A DNA stretch of 64,000 nucleotides from Cavia porcellus (lineage: Eukaryota > Chordata > Mammalia > Rodentia > Caviidae), in assembly GCF_034190915.1 (NCBI RefSeq), contig NW_026947484.1:212672657-212736656 (forward strand), given 5' to 3'. The notes under the pieces are model-generated. The model was not told where the DNA came from. It did not search any database and worked only from the letters and a program-made list of their open reading frames with translations. Shown here in pieces: positions 45,280 through 56,945 of this stretch. Each line of letters opens with the position of its first letter. The first letter of the stretch is position 1. A program made the position numbers and the translations under genes.

Positions 45280-45660
45280 ATTTGGGTCTTTGTTTCATTA
45301 ATTCATCTCACTCGTTCATTCTTCTATTCCTCAGCATGTGTTGAATGTTCAGCCTGCATTCATCAGTGTGACTGAATGTCAGCTTAGAAAGGCTCAGGGC
45401 TCTACCCTGTAAGTTCATAGTCTGCCATGGGAGACAAACTTCTAAACAGATAAAATACCACATCTCAAAGGTTAAAATCCTGTTTTTCTGGAAACCCAGA
45501 GTGGGAAATGAGTGTGCCTAGTAACAGAAAAGAGAGGAAAGAGGTTAGGAAATGGTTCTAAAAAGGTGATATTTTGGCTGAATCTTGAAGGGTGACCTGG
45601 AGTTCTCCAATTAGAGAGGGAGAAGAACATTCCAGGACAAGGATAACAAGAGTCCTCGCT
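45280..45660 (+). repeat. L2 relic
   Basis: CATTCTTCTATTCCTCAGCATGTGTTGAATG, GCTCAGGGCTCTACCCTGTAAGTTCATAG, GAGACAAACTTCTAAACAGATAAAATACC, GATATTTTGGCTGAATCTTGAAGGGTGACCTGGAGTTC and GAACATTCCAGGACAAGGATAAC follow the L2 3' region over nearly 400 bases. Confidence 0.65.
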
Positions 45661-46197
45661 TTTAAGTCTCAAAACCAGTGCAGGCTATACAGAGAGACTC
45701 AAACTACTGGCAGACTGTTATTATTGTCTACCCTAGCTTTTCAGATCTTAATGGCTTCTACAATCTTTAGAACACCTGAGTTGATACTTATGAGGATATA
45801 TTGAAAATATTGGTCACACTTATACTGTACATGAATGACACATAACCCTCATCTTTTGGTCCCAACAATCCGGCTTTCTCACACTGGTTTTGTTCCCAAT
45901 AATTAAGAGGCCACCATGAGAGTAATGTCACAAAAGTGTAGCATAGCGCTGAACACTTCTCTACAAACTCGAGCAGCATCTGTGAAACAGAATACAGATG
46001 CCCTCAACCTGTGTGGCCTCTCAGGTTGGCTTAACAGGGATGTTCCTTTAGCCCTTCACAACAGGAATGCATTCAGCACAAGTTTTATAAAACCTTAATG
46101 TTCCTTTTGGGCCAACATTTTGTGCAGTAAGTGTTAGTATCAGAGCCAAATTCCTATGAGTCCTAGAATATCCTAGAGCAGGCTCCTTTTAAAGCAA
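45661..46197. other. Intergenic sequence with no recognisable element
   Basis: Nothing recognised before the L1. Confidence 0.4.
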
Positions 46198-46868
46198 AGA
46201 GCCAAACTGTCTGTGCTGAATGGCATGAGCCGAAGACTTTCACAGCAAACTCCAACTAGCTGTGCAAGCACTGCATCTTGCTTGGAACCTGGTAGGACCC
46301 CACCAAATGCCCCCAAACAGCCAGAGATCTGCAATAGGTCACTCAGGTCCTGGCTGGGTCCCACGCAGCAACCCTGAGTGGCAGGAAAAACTCCCGCATT
46401 GAGTGGCTTGAGCCAAAGGCCTGCACAAAAAACTCAACCTAGCCATGTAACCTTGGCACCTTTCTAAAAATCTGGTAGGGCCTCACCCAGCCTCCCCAAA
46501 CAGTGGGGGAGCTTTAGTGTTCCATGTGACATGAGCTGAAGGCCTGCACAGCATGCTCCAGTGTACTCTAAGCTGCTAAGCCTTGGTGTGCCACTCCTGG
46601 TAGAGAACCTGGTAGAATCATGCCCAACAACCTAAAGCAGCCAGGGAGCTTCACAGTGCCACATGGGGTAGGCTGAAGGTCCACCCAGTGTACTCGCCAC
46701 ATTTCAGGGGCCTTCAAGTGCCAGTAGGGACCTGATAAGGCCTGCTAAAGACCCCCACTCAATTGGGGAAACTCTCCATTTGGGGAGTTTGGACAGACAT
46801 CCTCAACTCAGGAAGCAACTGAGACCTTGCATTCGGCTTCCTCGGGGGAATACAGGAAAATGACAAAA
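46198..46868 (+). repeat. L1 5' UTR with four diverged monomer-like units
   Basis: A motif of the form (C/T)TGAGC(C/T)(G/A)AAGGCC(T)GCACA, then a 'cct.ggtag...cc' block and a 'cccaaacag.cagggag' block, recurs with its core starting near 46224, 46403, 46530 and 46669. Spacing is about 178, 126 and 138 bases. Tandem monomers are typical of rodent L1 promoters. Confidence 0.6.
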
Positions 46869-47542
46869 TGAAAAAGCAAAATGCAGTCTTAAACCTCTAT
46901 CCCATCCCAAACAAGCCTAGGAGATGTGGACATAGAAGAAAGTATAAGCCATACACCTGAAACTTCTGAAATGATAGCAATCAAAGTAAAGAAACAACCC
47001 CATGAATCTGTAAAGGAACTCAGATCAGAAATAATCTCCCAGGTAAAAGAAGAAATGATACATGTATTAAAAGAAATGCTGAACATATGTAAAGAAGACA
47101 TAGTTAAAAAACTGAGGAGCACTGCAAAAAGATGGAAATCTTGCATGAACAATAGAAGAAAGCAACAGAATGCAGGAAACAGATTCAAAGCAATATCTAG
47201 GAAATCAAAATTTTCATCAAAAGCTGGCAAAACCAACTGAATGAATGTGAAGATAGATTTTCAGACCTTGAAGACAAGGTTGCAGCTAGTGAACAAAAAA
47301 GGAAGGATCTTTTAAAAATAACAAGGAATCAGGAAATAACAATTCAACAGTTGCAAGATGATGCAAAGAAAAACCATATAAGATTGATAGGTGTAAATGA
47401 AAAAGAAGGCAATGACACAAATGCTATAAAAAGACTATTCACAGAAGTAATAGCCAAAACTTTCTCAAACATGAGAAAGGAAACTGACATACAGATTACT
47501 GAAGCATATGGAACCAAGGAAAACAAACAAAGAGAAAAGTAA
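46869..47542 (+). pseudogene. L1 ORF1 remnant, C-terminal part missing
   Basis: The frame at 46926-47240 encodes a Lys/Glu-rich, heptad-like coiled-coil region. The frame at 47351-47542 contains NHIRLIGVNEKEG and FSNMRKETDIQITEAYGT, which align with the RRM core of L1 ORF1p ('NLRLIGVPE...FPNL...VQIQE..RTP'). The sequence then passes directly to the ORF2 start, so roughly the last third of ORF1 (C-terminal domain) has been deleted. Frameshifts separate the two parts. Confidence 0.78.
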
Positions 47543-47565
47543 AGAGCTAACAGCAGAAAGATAAC

Positions 47566-50500
47566 ATGACAAAAATGAGCCAATATATATCAGTTATAAC
47601 CATTAATGTAAATGGCCTCAATTCACCAATTGAAAGAAACAGACTGGCAGAATGAATCAAGAAAAAACATCCAACTATATGCTGTATACAATAAACCCAT
47701 CTAACCCAAAAGGAAATTCATAGGCTAAAATTCAAAGAATCCAAAACAATACTTTGTGCAACAGGAACCCCCCCCAAAAAAGAATGAGTGGTTATTCTGT
47801 TTGCAGACAACATGAATGTCAAACCAAGAATGATCAGAAGAGATAAATGTCACTAATACTAGTTAGGGGAAAACTTCAAGAGGAAGAGAAAACAATCCTA
47901 AATATATATGCACCAAATATGGGAGTACCCAGCTATGTAAACCAAATATAATAAAAATTAAAAGTAAATAAGCAATAACACAATTATAATGGGAGATCTT
48001 AACACCCCATTGACACAGAGACAGCTCAACTAGACAGAAAATCGGCAAAGAAATAACAGAAGCGAATCAAACTTGTGTACAAATGGACTTAGTAGACATG
48101 TATAGAGTGTTCCACCCAACATCAGAATGTACATTCTTCTCAGCTTCACATGGGACATTCTCTAAAATAGACCATACACTAGCCCATAGAACATGCTTAA
48201 GTAAATGCAAAAGAATCAAAATTATCCCATTCATATTATCTGATCATAGTGCCATGAAACTAGAAATTAATGACAAAAGAAACTGCAAAAACTTGATAAA
48301 CAAATGGAAATTAAATAATACACTCCTGAATAATAAATGGGTCCCCTAGGAAATTAAAGAAGAAATTAAGTGATATCTACAAGCAAATGAAAATACAAAT
48401 ACAACTTGCCAGAACCTGTAGGATGCAATAAAAGCAGTCCTCAGAGGGAAATTCATTGTGGTGAATTCCCACATTAGGCAAACAGAATGAATGCAAATAA
48501 GCAACCTGATGCTGCATCTCAAATACCTAGAAAATGAAGGCCAGTCAAACCCAAAGCCCAGAGAAGGGAGAAAATTATAAAGATCAAAGCGGAAATTAAT
48601 TCAATAGAGACTAAGAAGATAATACAAAGAATTAATGAATAAAAGAGTTGATTCTTTTACAGAATAAATAAAATTTATAAGCCCTTAGCCAATCTTATTT
48701 TAAAAAGGAAAGAAAAAGCTCAAATTCAAGTAATAAGCAATGAAAAGGGCAAAATCACTAGAGACCCTGTGGAAATACAGAAATACAGAAGATCAATATT
48801 TCAAAAACCTCTACTCTCATAGGTTCGATAACACAGAAGAAATGGACAGATTCCTAGAAACACGAATTACCAAAACTGGATCAAGAAGATGTAAAACTGC
48901 TGAATAAAGCAATTTCATTTAATGAACTTGAAAATGTAATGAGAACCTTACCAACAAAGAAAAGCCCAGATCTTAATGGATTCATTGCTGAATTCTACAA
49001 GAATTTCAAGGAAGACTTAATGCCAACACGCGTCAATCCTTCCAATGAAATTGAAAGGGAAGCAGTTCTCCCTAACTCATTCCTGGAAGCAAGTATTACC
49101 CTAATACCAAAAACCACAGAAAAACCCACCAAAAAGGAGAACTACAGGCCAATCTTCACTAATGAACATAGATACAAAAATCCTCAGTAAAATACTGGCA
49201 AACAGAATGCAGCAAGTTATCGAGAAGATTATACACCATAACCGAGTGGAATTCATCCAGGAATACAGGGATGTTTCAACATACGAAAATCAATAAACAT
49301 ACCATATCAATACAGCCAAAGGCAAGAATCACATGATCATTTCAATAGATGCAGAAAAAGCTTTTGATAAAGTCCAGCATTCATTCATGATAAGAACCCT
49401 ACAGAAAATCTGAATAGATGGTCTTTACCCCGATCTGATAAAAGCCATCTATGACAAACCAACAGCCAGAATCATATTAAATGGTCAAAAACTGAAAGCT
49501 TTTAGTCTAAAATCAGGAATAAGACAAGAATGGCCATTATCACCACTCCTATTCAGTATTGAAACATTAGCCAGAACAATTAGACAAGAGAGAGAAATAA
49601 AATGAATAAGAATAAGAAAAGAAGTTGTGTCATCATTATTTGCATATGACATGATACTCTATATAGAAGACTCCCAAAACTCCATTGAATGACTTCTACA
49701 TGTAATAACCAAATACAATAATGTAGCTGGATACAAAGTCAGCACTTAAAAATCAATAGCATTCCTGTACACAAACAACAAACTCAGTGGGAGAGAAGTA
49801 AGAGAAACCACACTCTTCACAATAGCACCAAAGGAAAAAAATGAAATACTTAGGAATCAAAAGGAAGCAAAAGATCTATTCAGTGAAAATTATGGTACTC
49901 TGAAAAAAGAAATACAAGTAGTTCTTAGAAAATAGAAAAGCATTCCTTGAAAGTGATAGGAAGAATAAACATTGTGAAAATGGCCATTCTTCCAAAATTA
50001 TTATACAGATTTAATGTAATTCTAATCATAATACCATGAGTATACCTCATAGATCTAGAGAAGTCATTCCTAAAATTCATCTGAAACCAGAAGAGACCTA
50101 GAATAGCAAAGTCAGTTCTGGGGCAATAAAGGCAAGGCAGGAGGCATCACAATTCCTGACTTGAAGTTATACTACAAAGCTGCTGTGATAAAACCAGCAT
50201 GGCACTGGAATAAAAACAGACCTTAAGACCAATGGAATAGATTAGAAGATATGACCACAACTACAAATATACTCAGCCAACTTATCTTTGACAAAGGGGC
50301 CAAACATGTTCACTGGAAGAAATATAGCCTCTTTAATAACTGGTACTGAAAAAACTAGGTTCCTATATGCCCCAAACTAAAACTAGACCCATGCCTATTA
50401 CCATGTACTAAACTAAAGTCAAAATGGGTCAGAGGTCTAAATATTAAAACAGAAACACTAAATCTGCTGGAAGACAAGGTAGGCAGAAATCTTGAAAACA

Positions 50501-51400
50501 TAGGTGTAGGCAGAGAATTCATGAACAAAAATCAAACTGCACGGGAAATACTTCCCAGAATCAACAACTGGATCTCATCTTATTAAAAAGATTTGCATAT
50601 CAAAAAAAATCTCAGGGGGCTGGGGATTTAGCTCAGCGGCATAAGCGCCTGCCTTGCAAGCAGGCAGTTGTGAGTTCGATCCCTGGTACCGATAAAAAGG
50701 AAAAAGACCAAAAAAAAAAAAAAAAAAAAAAAAAATCTCCAACAGAATGAAAAATCATGCATTGGGAAAAAAACTTAGTCAACTGTTCCTCAGACAAAGG
50801 ACTTTTATCTAGAACATGTAAAGAATTTTTTAAAAAATCAGGCCCCGAAAATTCAAAGACCCAATCCAAAAATGGGCATCTGAGATGAATACAGGCTTCT
50901 CAGCTGAAGAAACACAAATAGCAAATAAATACATGAAAAAATATTCATGTATTTATGCTCATTAGAGAAATGCAAATTAAAACAACATTGAGATTCCATC
51001 TCACTCCAGAAAGAATGGCCAAGATAAAGAAACCTACCAACAACAAATGCTGGAGAGGCTGTGGGGGGAAGAGAAACTCTTTTTCACTTTGGTGGGAGTG
51101 TAGACTGGTGAAGCTACTGTAGAAATCAGTCTGGAGATTCCTCAAAATGCTGGGATTCGAAGTTCCATTTGATCCAGCTATCCCACTTCTGGGCACATTC
51201 CCAGAAGAACTGAAAACATCATACTACAGTGATATATGTGGATACATGTTTATCACAGCACAATTTGTAATAGCCAGATCTTGGAAACAACCCAAATGAC
51301 CATCAACTGAGGAATGGATAAAAAGGATGTGGTATTTTTATACAATGGTGTACTACTCAGCTATAAGGAATGATCACATTGAGGCTTTTTATAGATAAGT
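47566..51400 (+). pseudogene. L1 ORF2 remnant (endonuclease + reverse transcriptase)
   Basis: The start MTKMSQYISVITINVNGLNSP matches the L1 ORF2 N-terminus, including the endonuclease Asn. The catalytic Glu of the IQ-E-THL motif is a TAA stop (47692-47694). GDLNTPL near 47994 keeps the endonuclease Asp/Asn, and LSDHSAMKLEI near 48238 keeps the terminal His. In the reverse transcriptase, KSPDLNGFIAEFY (about 48960), [15 protein letters not shown] (49336-49380) and FAYDMILYIED (49639-49671) are visible. The last should be FADD, so one catalytic Asp is Tyr (TAT at 49645-49647). Many further stops and shifts occur, and an ID SINE splits the C-terminal region. Confidence 0.88.
50601..50743 (+). 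repeat. ID-like SINE (CTTGCAA-loop subfamily) inserted in L1 ORF2
   Basis: The body starts about 50615, GGGGGCTGGGGATTTAGCTC, with GCGGCATAAGCGCCTGCCTTG, an intact anticodon arm, GAGTTCGATCCCTGGTACCG and AAAAAGGAAAAAGACC before a long A run (about 26). AAAAATCTC lies on both sides (50604-50613 and 50733-50741), giving the target-site duplication. It is one of the youngest SINEs here. Confidence 0.93.
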
Positions 51401-52250
51401 AGACACAACTTGAGCCCATACCCATAAGTGAAATAAATCAAACTCACATGTGTACATACCATATTGTCTCCTTAGTATAAGAAACTCAAAGAGTAAATAA
51501 GATACAAAACTTTCAACAAATATTGGGAAAGGATAAGAAATTGCTAAAAGGGAAAAAATAACTCAGGGAAAAGAAAAAAATATATATTTGTACATATACA
51601 CTTAAGATGGCTAAGATGATTGTACTACTAATTCTACTCTTGGAACAAAACAGCTAACATTCATAGGATTAGATCAATTTCACATGTTTATATCTGGTAA
51701 TCTGAGTAACTCTTTTGAGGATGATTATGCAAACTAACAACCTTAGTTATATTCCTACCTCCTTGTTTTGAAACCCTATATTTTATTGTTTTGGGCTGTT
51801 TGTTATTGCTATTTATTTGTCTCTTTTGTTTTTCTTGTATTTTTTGTTTTTCCTTCTAATACAGAAAGGATAGATGTACGTGCATAGGCTTATACATGCC
51901 TAGAACTTTTAAAGAGTTTACAAGAATTGATTTTTATTATGTGTGATGGTATGAACAATTCCTTAGAAGAAAACAAGACATTATGGCAGCCATTGCTGAT
52001 TTCCTATTGTCTGCTTTTGAAGGTCAGTAATACTTCCATTCTTTTGTTTTGATTGATTTTATACGATTTTGTTTTGTTTGAATTCATTGTGTGTGTGACA
52101 ATATGGACAATTATTTTGAAGAAAACAGGAGACATTATGGTAGCCGCTGTCTGTTGTCTTGTTTTGAAATCCTGTATTGCTTGCATTGTTTTGTTCTGAT
52201 CTCCTTTGTTCTGTTCTGTTCTGTTTTGTTTTATTCTCTTAAAAAGATAA
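51401..52250 (+). repeat. L1 3' UTR with ~150-bp tandem repeats
   Basis: Two units share GTGTGA(T)GG/CAATATG.ACAATT, GAAGAAAACA.GA.ATTATGG.AGCC and a TTTTGTTTTGAT-type end; they start at about 51941 and 52091. A more diverged third relative may start near 51718. The end is T-rich with TTCTG repeats (52205-52230) before an A-rich run near 52245. Confidence 0.6.
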
Positions 52251-53204
52251 AGAGCCTACTCTTTGCCACTGTAAATTTGGAGAGGACACTGGCTGGTATA
52301 TGTGGCCTTGGAAATATTAGATGGGTAGCTGTGGAAGCCATGTCATGTTAAATTGGGTCAAAAGCAGTCAAACTGTTCCCTAGGGTCCAGCTAGGGAACA
52401 GTTACCCATAGCTCTATGCAGCCAGGGGGAGGCCCCGAGAGCTGAGAAGAATGTACTTCAGCCAAGTCTTTGGGCCTGCAAGGTTCCACTAGATTTCTCA
52501 CCTGGGCACGGCCCTCACCTGCTCTCTGTGCCTATTCTTTCTTCTGTTCTCCACTCCTCCTTTCTCTTTTCCTCCTTTTTCCTTCCCAGTGAATATATCT
52601 TGTTTTCTCTAGAAGTCTAAAGGTTTCAGTGACCAGAATTTCTACCACCATGGTAGTCATGGAGATAGAAAGGCCCCTCCCGATATTGTCCTGCAAAAGA
52701 GACCTTGTATCAGGAGGTTTCTCTCCCTAGATGGTGCTGGACTGTTCCTGAGGACCTGAAGGGAAATGGTGTTCTGAGTACTGTGCTCCAAGTCCACTTC
52801 AGAGGACCTCAGTCACTCAGGGCAGTGCTAAAGAGCTCTGGGGGGTCTCAGGCCTTGGTGTGGCTCTGGGGTGGGCATGGAGTTAAAGAACACCAGAGCA
52901 GTGTGGCAGCTAAGAAGCCAGGAGCTAAATGATTCCATTTGTTTCCCATTTGTCCCTCAACTAACTCTTCTGTCACGTTAAAGGAAGCCTGTCTTCTTCA
53001 AAAAATGGAGAAGGAAAAGAAGAAGCTCCCATATAAATGCAAGGGCTTGAACTGGATTGAACAGGGCATGCACACAAGCCTGTTGCTTTCCGTCCAACTG
53101 GTAGCTGAGTCTGGTTGGACTGAAAACAGCAGGCTGCTTAAATATTGATTGATTTTTTTCTCCTTTGGGTGAGAAGTCCATGCGTAACAAGATGCTGCCA
53201 AGTG
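52251..53204. other. Intergenic sequence with no recognisable element
   Basis: Nothing recognised. Confidence 0.4.
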
Positions 53205-53370
53205 CTGGCGGGGGCAGAGCTTGGAGTCCAAAGCTTGGATGGAACTCACATTAGGGTCTCTGCTTCTTAGGCTCAAGTCCTCCACCAGCCTACTATCTTC
53301 CAGTCCCAGCTTCCTCATCAGCAAAGTGGAAATTCTCACCATCCCCCCTCATAGACCTAGGGACAAGGTC
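53205..53370 (+). repeat. MIR SINE relic
   Basis: GCAGAGCTTGGAGTCCAAAGC, CAGCTTCCTCATCAGCAAAGTGG, CCATCCCCCCTCATAG follow a diverged MIR. Confidence 0.5.
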
Positions 53371-53798
53371 AGATGCAGTGCTGAATCCAAAGGCGTCTTG
53401 TAAAGCATAACACGCATGTGGTCATTAATAGCCTCATTAATGTTATGGCTCTTGCTTATGCTATCATGAAGTTTCAGAAAGTATGAGCAAGGTAAAGCGG
53501 TCCCAGAAGGAACTGGAAAATACTAAACGCTGTGCATTCAAGGCAAGACACATCCGGTACATGTTCGAACTTAGTTTTTATTTAAGGTCGTTTTAAGTCG
53601 GTTTCTATTAAAACTCTGAAGCATTTCAGGAGCGTTAGGAAAGACTCCAGGCCCTGCTCTCTGCCCTGGCTCACTCAGCTTTGCCTCCGGTGGAGGGGCC
53701 GTTCTCCCCACTGAGGTGAGCGCCCCACTCTTCCCTCTGAGCCCACAGGTGAGGGCATGGTAAGCCTCTGGTTATATTTTTAAATGAGTGTTGAAAGA
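53371..53798. other. Intergenic sequence with no recognisable element
   Basis: Nothing recognised. Confidence 0.4.
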
Positions 53799-53822
53799 GA
53801 GGCAGGCAGGCAGGCAGGCAGA
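53799..53822. repeat. (GGCA)n microsatellite
   Basis: GAGGCAGGCAGGCAGGCAGG, five to six units. Confidence 0.9.
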
Positions 53823-54689
53823 GAGGGCACCTGACAGGAAGGGCAGGTTTTTCTGCCCTCCTTGCCTACCCCACACCCAGTCACCTTGTCACCCCACAGA
53901 ATTCATCAGCGCAGCCATCATCAGAGGACACTGCACTGAGCCCCTGCCCGCCCGCCTGGGCATCTTTTCATAAGAATCTGTCCTTTGCATGGGTCTTCCC
54001 TTTTCCCCAGCCCTTTCTGCAAGCCCTGTTGCTGCACCCAGGCGCTGGCAGCCTAGGTTACTCATCCTATCATTAGCTCTGGAGGGGAAACAGACAAGGG
54101 GACAGGGGCTGTGCCTGGGTTAGCTGGGAAAAGCCTGATATGCAGGCACAGACTGTGCTGGGCCTGCCCCCCGACCCTCACCTGGGCTCTTTCTGGGCTC
54201 TTCCTGGGCTCCAGAGGGATCCAGGCTCAAGAGTCCCAGGCCCCAGGTATGACAACATTCAGCACCCCCCACTCCCGTCCATCCTCTTGGTGGTTGCTGA
54301 GCTCACTGCGTGGCACTTGCAACCCTCTCCCCACTGCAGCGACCAACTCTCCCTTACTCTCAGCCCTTAGTCTGTCCCTCTCCCAGTGAGGGTCACCGCC
54401 CCCCAACTAGGCTCAGACATGACAACATTTTGCTCTTGCATTCCTCCTAGGGACGCCTGCCTCCTGCCTGCCTGGCCCAACCTCTCAGTTAATGTTTGCT
54501 GGCTGATTGTTCATGTATCTTCTGACCCAGGAGACAGAATGACAAGCCAGCCCAGACTGCTGAATTTGTCCTCACTCATCTTTGGCCCGAGGGGTTTCCA
54601 GGATTTCAGGGGCTCTAGGCTGCATGGATAGAGAAACAGTAACAAATGGTTTAGGCCCATAAACCTGCAGACAGGTGAGGCCACAAGTG
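53823..54689. other. Intergenic sequence with no recognisable element
   Basis: GC-richer unique sequence; the overlapping plus frames at 54.1-54.6 kb have no recognisable protein. Confidence 0.4.
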
Positions 54690-54860
54690 AGACTGATCTG
54701 GGGTGATTCTTAGCTCTGCAATTCATCTACAGCTTTGGACACATTCATTTACTTCTCCTAACATTAGTTTCCCTGCCTGTAAAATGGGGTGAAGTCCCCA
54801 AGTTGAGAAGAATACTGTGGAGACCTAGGGAGCTTGAATGCATACACAGTGCTTTGGCAC
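54690..54860 (+). repeat. MIR SINE relic
   Basis: CTTAGCTCTGCAATTCATCTACAGC, CATTTACTTCTCCTAACATTAGTTTCCCTGCCTGTAAAATGGGG, then AGGGAGCTTGAATGCATACACAGTGCTTTGGCAC. Confidence 0.72.
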
Positions 54861-54911
54861 AAAAGTCACTCATCTTATCATCCAAAGTGTACTTGTGGGT
54901 GGTATCTGGTT

Positions 54912-55138
54912 TGTTTTTTTTCTCCTCTCCTCTCCTCTCCTCTCCTCTCCTCTCCTCTAGTCTTCTCTGCTCTGTTCTCCTCTGCTCTCTTCTCCTCTCC
55001 CCTCTCTCCCCTCCCCTCCCTTTCCCTCGTCTCTGTCTCTGTCTCTCTCTCTGTCTCTCTCTGGTTTTAGTGATCAAACCCAGGACTTCCCATATGATAA
55101 CAAAGCAGCACTCTACCACTGGGCTACATCTCTGGTCC
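54912..55138 (-). repeat. ID-like SINE whose A tail has become a ~155-bp (TCTCC)n tract
   Basis: The reversed ID body at 55068-55138 has TGATCAAACCCAGGAC (B box), AAGCAGCACTCTACCACTGGGC (A box) and ACATCTCTGGTCC (head). Where the T-run should be, there are about 155 bases of TCTCC and TCTCTG pyrimidine repeats with T8 at the far end (54914-54921). Confidence 0.85.
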
Positions 55139-56044
55139 AGTGTCTAGCTTCTTACATTTTTCATGTGTGATTGCTTAGGTTTATTTTGCTTTGGGTATGA
55201 GAGTGATTAAGCAAAATGCCCTTCCATTTACATCTTGCCTACAGGGACTGGGCTAAGCACAAGCTGACTTCATTGCTGGAGGAACACTAAAAACTGTGAC
55301 TCTCTTGATGTGCCACAGGCTGTATTTCTCAATCCCTTGTCAATGGGCATACTTGTCCTTTAGCACAGCAACAGCAACATAACAACTAACACTTGAACAT
55401 TTCCCAGGAGTTCCTGCTGAATCCACATTGCTGATTGCCATAAGTGAGGCAAACTAACATGGGGCCAGGCTTGAAGCAGGTCCTTGAACCCAGAAATGAC
55501 TGGGATGCCTCAGTGGTGGGGAACCCTTGGGGCCAATGGTGATCAGCAGTGCTCCACTAAAAGCTATCCTGGCCTGGGAAATGAGGAAAAGAATCTGGCT
55601 AAGAATAGATTTCCATGGTTGAGTTTGGCTTCATTAACTAAATTAGCTAACCAACCATTGTATGAGTGATGTCTCAGAAACCACAATAGTCATGAAGAGA
55701 ATTTACCCAAACTCTGATCATACAGATCCCACTTAGTCAGTTGAATTTAGCAAGTGTCTATATACAGAGGAAGAGAGCAGATAACCACAGCCTCTCCTTT
55801 TTTTTAAATAACCCTTTGTTCTATAAAAGTAACTTTTTAAAAGTATTTTATCACTGATTCCTACCATATATCTATGACATAAATAGTCTAGACATTGGTA
55901 TAATAGTTTACAACTAGATAAATTTACAGATAGATTAAGCTAAGTGTTGTTCCCAAAACCACAAAGGAATGGCTGAGGAGTCCAGGGTGCTTATCTCTTA
56001 GTTCATTGTTTTTTTTTATTTGATTATCTCTTGTCACTGTTTTA
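55139..56044. other. Intergenic sequence with no recognisable element
   Basis: Nothing recognised. Confidence 0.4.
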
Positions 56045-56460
56045 AGCTATTCTCTAAAGAGCAACCAGAGTCATCTGAGGTCTCCTGACCTCCCATGAAA
56101 CCGTGTCACTTCCTGGCTCACAGCTTCTGGTAGCTTCCCATAAGAGATAGGTGCCATCCAGGCGCTTACCTGGCCCAGCCTCCTGGCTCTGTTTCTGGCC
56201 TCTTCACACCATGCTGCTTTTAGGCTCTCATGTCCCCCACCAGCCCCCCACAGCCTGATGAGAGTGAGGTAAAAGAGGCCGTTAGCAATGGGAAACGGAC
56301 ATGTATGGCCAGCTGCAGCATGAGACCACATAAGCTCTCCTGGACCAGCTCTTCCACCCCCAATCTGAGCTCAGCTCATTCCCACCCTACAAATCTGACC
56401 ATCACATGGAACCCAGTCATCTGGAACAGCCTCAGATTCCAGTCTTTGCCTTCAGCCTAG
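56045..56460 (+). repeat. L2 relic
   Basis: CTGACCTCCCATGAAACCGTG, GTCACTTCCTGGCTCACAGC, CTTACCTGGCCCAGCCTCCTGGC and CTCTTCACACCATGCTGC follow the L2 'cctacaaggccctgc...ctggcccctgcctacctctcc' region over about 400 bases. Confidence 0.55.
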
Positions 56461-56945
56461 GTCTGGCTGCAACAACTAAAATCCCTCATTTAAACCCTGC
56501 CGTCTAGTCTCAGTGGGAAACCTAACCTCATAAGCATGGTCCCTTCCACTCTGTGGGTCATCCGTGGACCCAGGCTCCATTGGGCCTCAGCTTGTCTAAG
56601 TTCTACCCCGGACAGCCTTTAAATTAAGGTGGCCACTGTCTGACTGGGAACTGGCAGTGGGGTTCAGATTGAAAGAGATACTGAAGCTTAGAAACACCCT
56701 AGTGAGTGCATCATTTTGTCCCTTTCTGGATAGTATTACAATGAATAAATGCCATTTTCTATTTGTTCCATTGGCTCTTCCTCCCATCCCACACATTTTA
56801 TATCAATCAAGCATTAATATCACACTTTACCTCTATTCCCTTCTTAGCTAGATCTCTTTATTTTTAAACTGTTTGTTCTATGGGTCACAATATACACCTT
56901 TAATTTACTATCATCTACCTTAGATTCATATAGAAAAATGTGAGC
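56461..56945. other. Intergenic sequence with no recognisable element
   Basis: Nothing recognised. Confidence 0.4.

Larger units (their letters stand above)
46198..52250 (+). mobile_element. Near full-length but dead L1 retrotransposon
   Basis: In order: a 5' UTR of diverged tandem monomers, ORF1 remnant, ORF2 remnant with endonuclease and reverse transcriptase blocks, and a 3' UTR with internal repeats. Total about 6.05 kb including a later SINE insertion of about 120 bases. L1 copies itself by target-primed reverse transcription using ORF1p (an RNA chaperone) and ORF2p. Both frames are broken many times, so this copy cannot move. The ends are approximate: I did not find an unambiguous target-site duplication. 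Confidence 0.88.
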
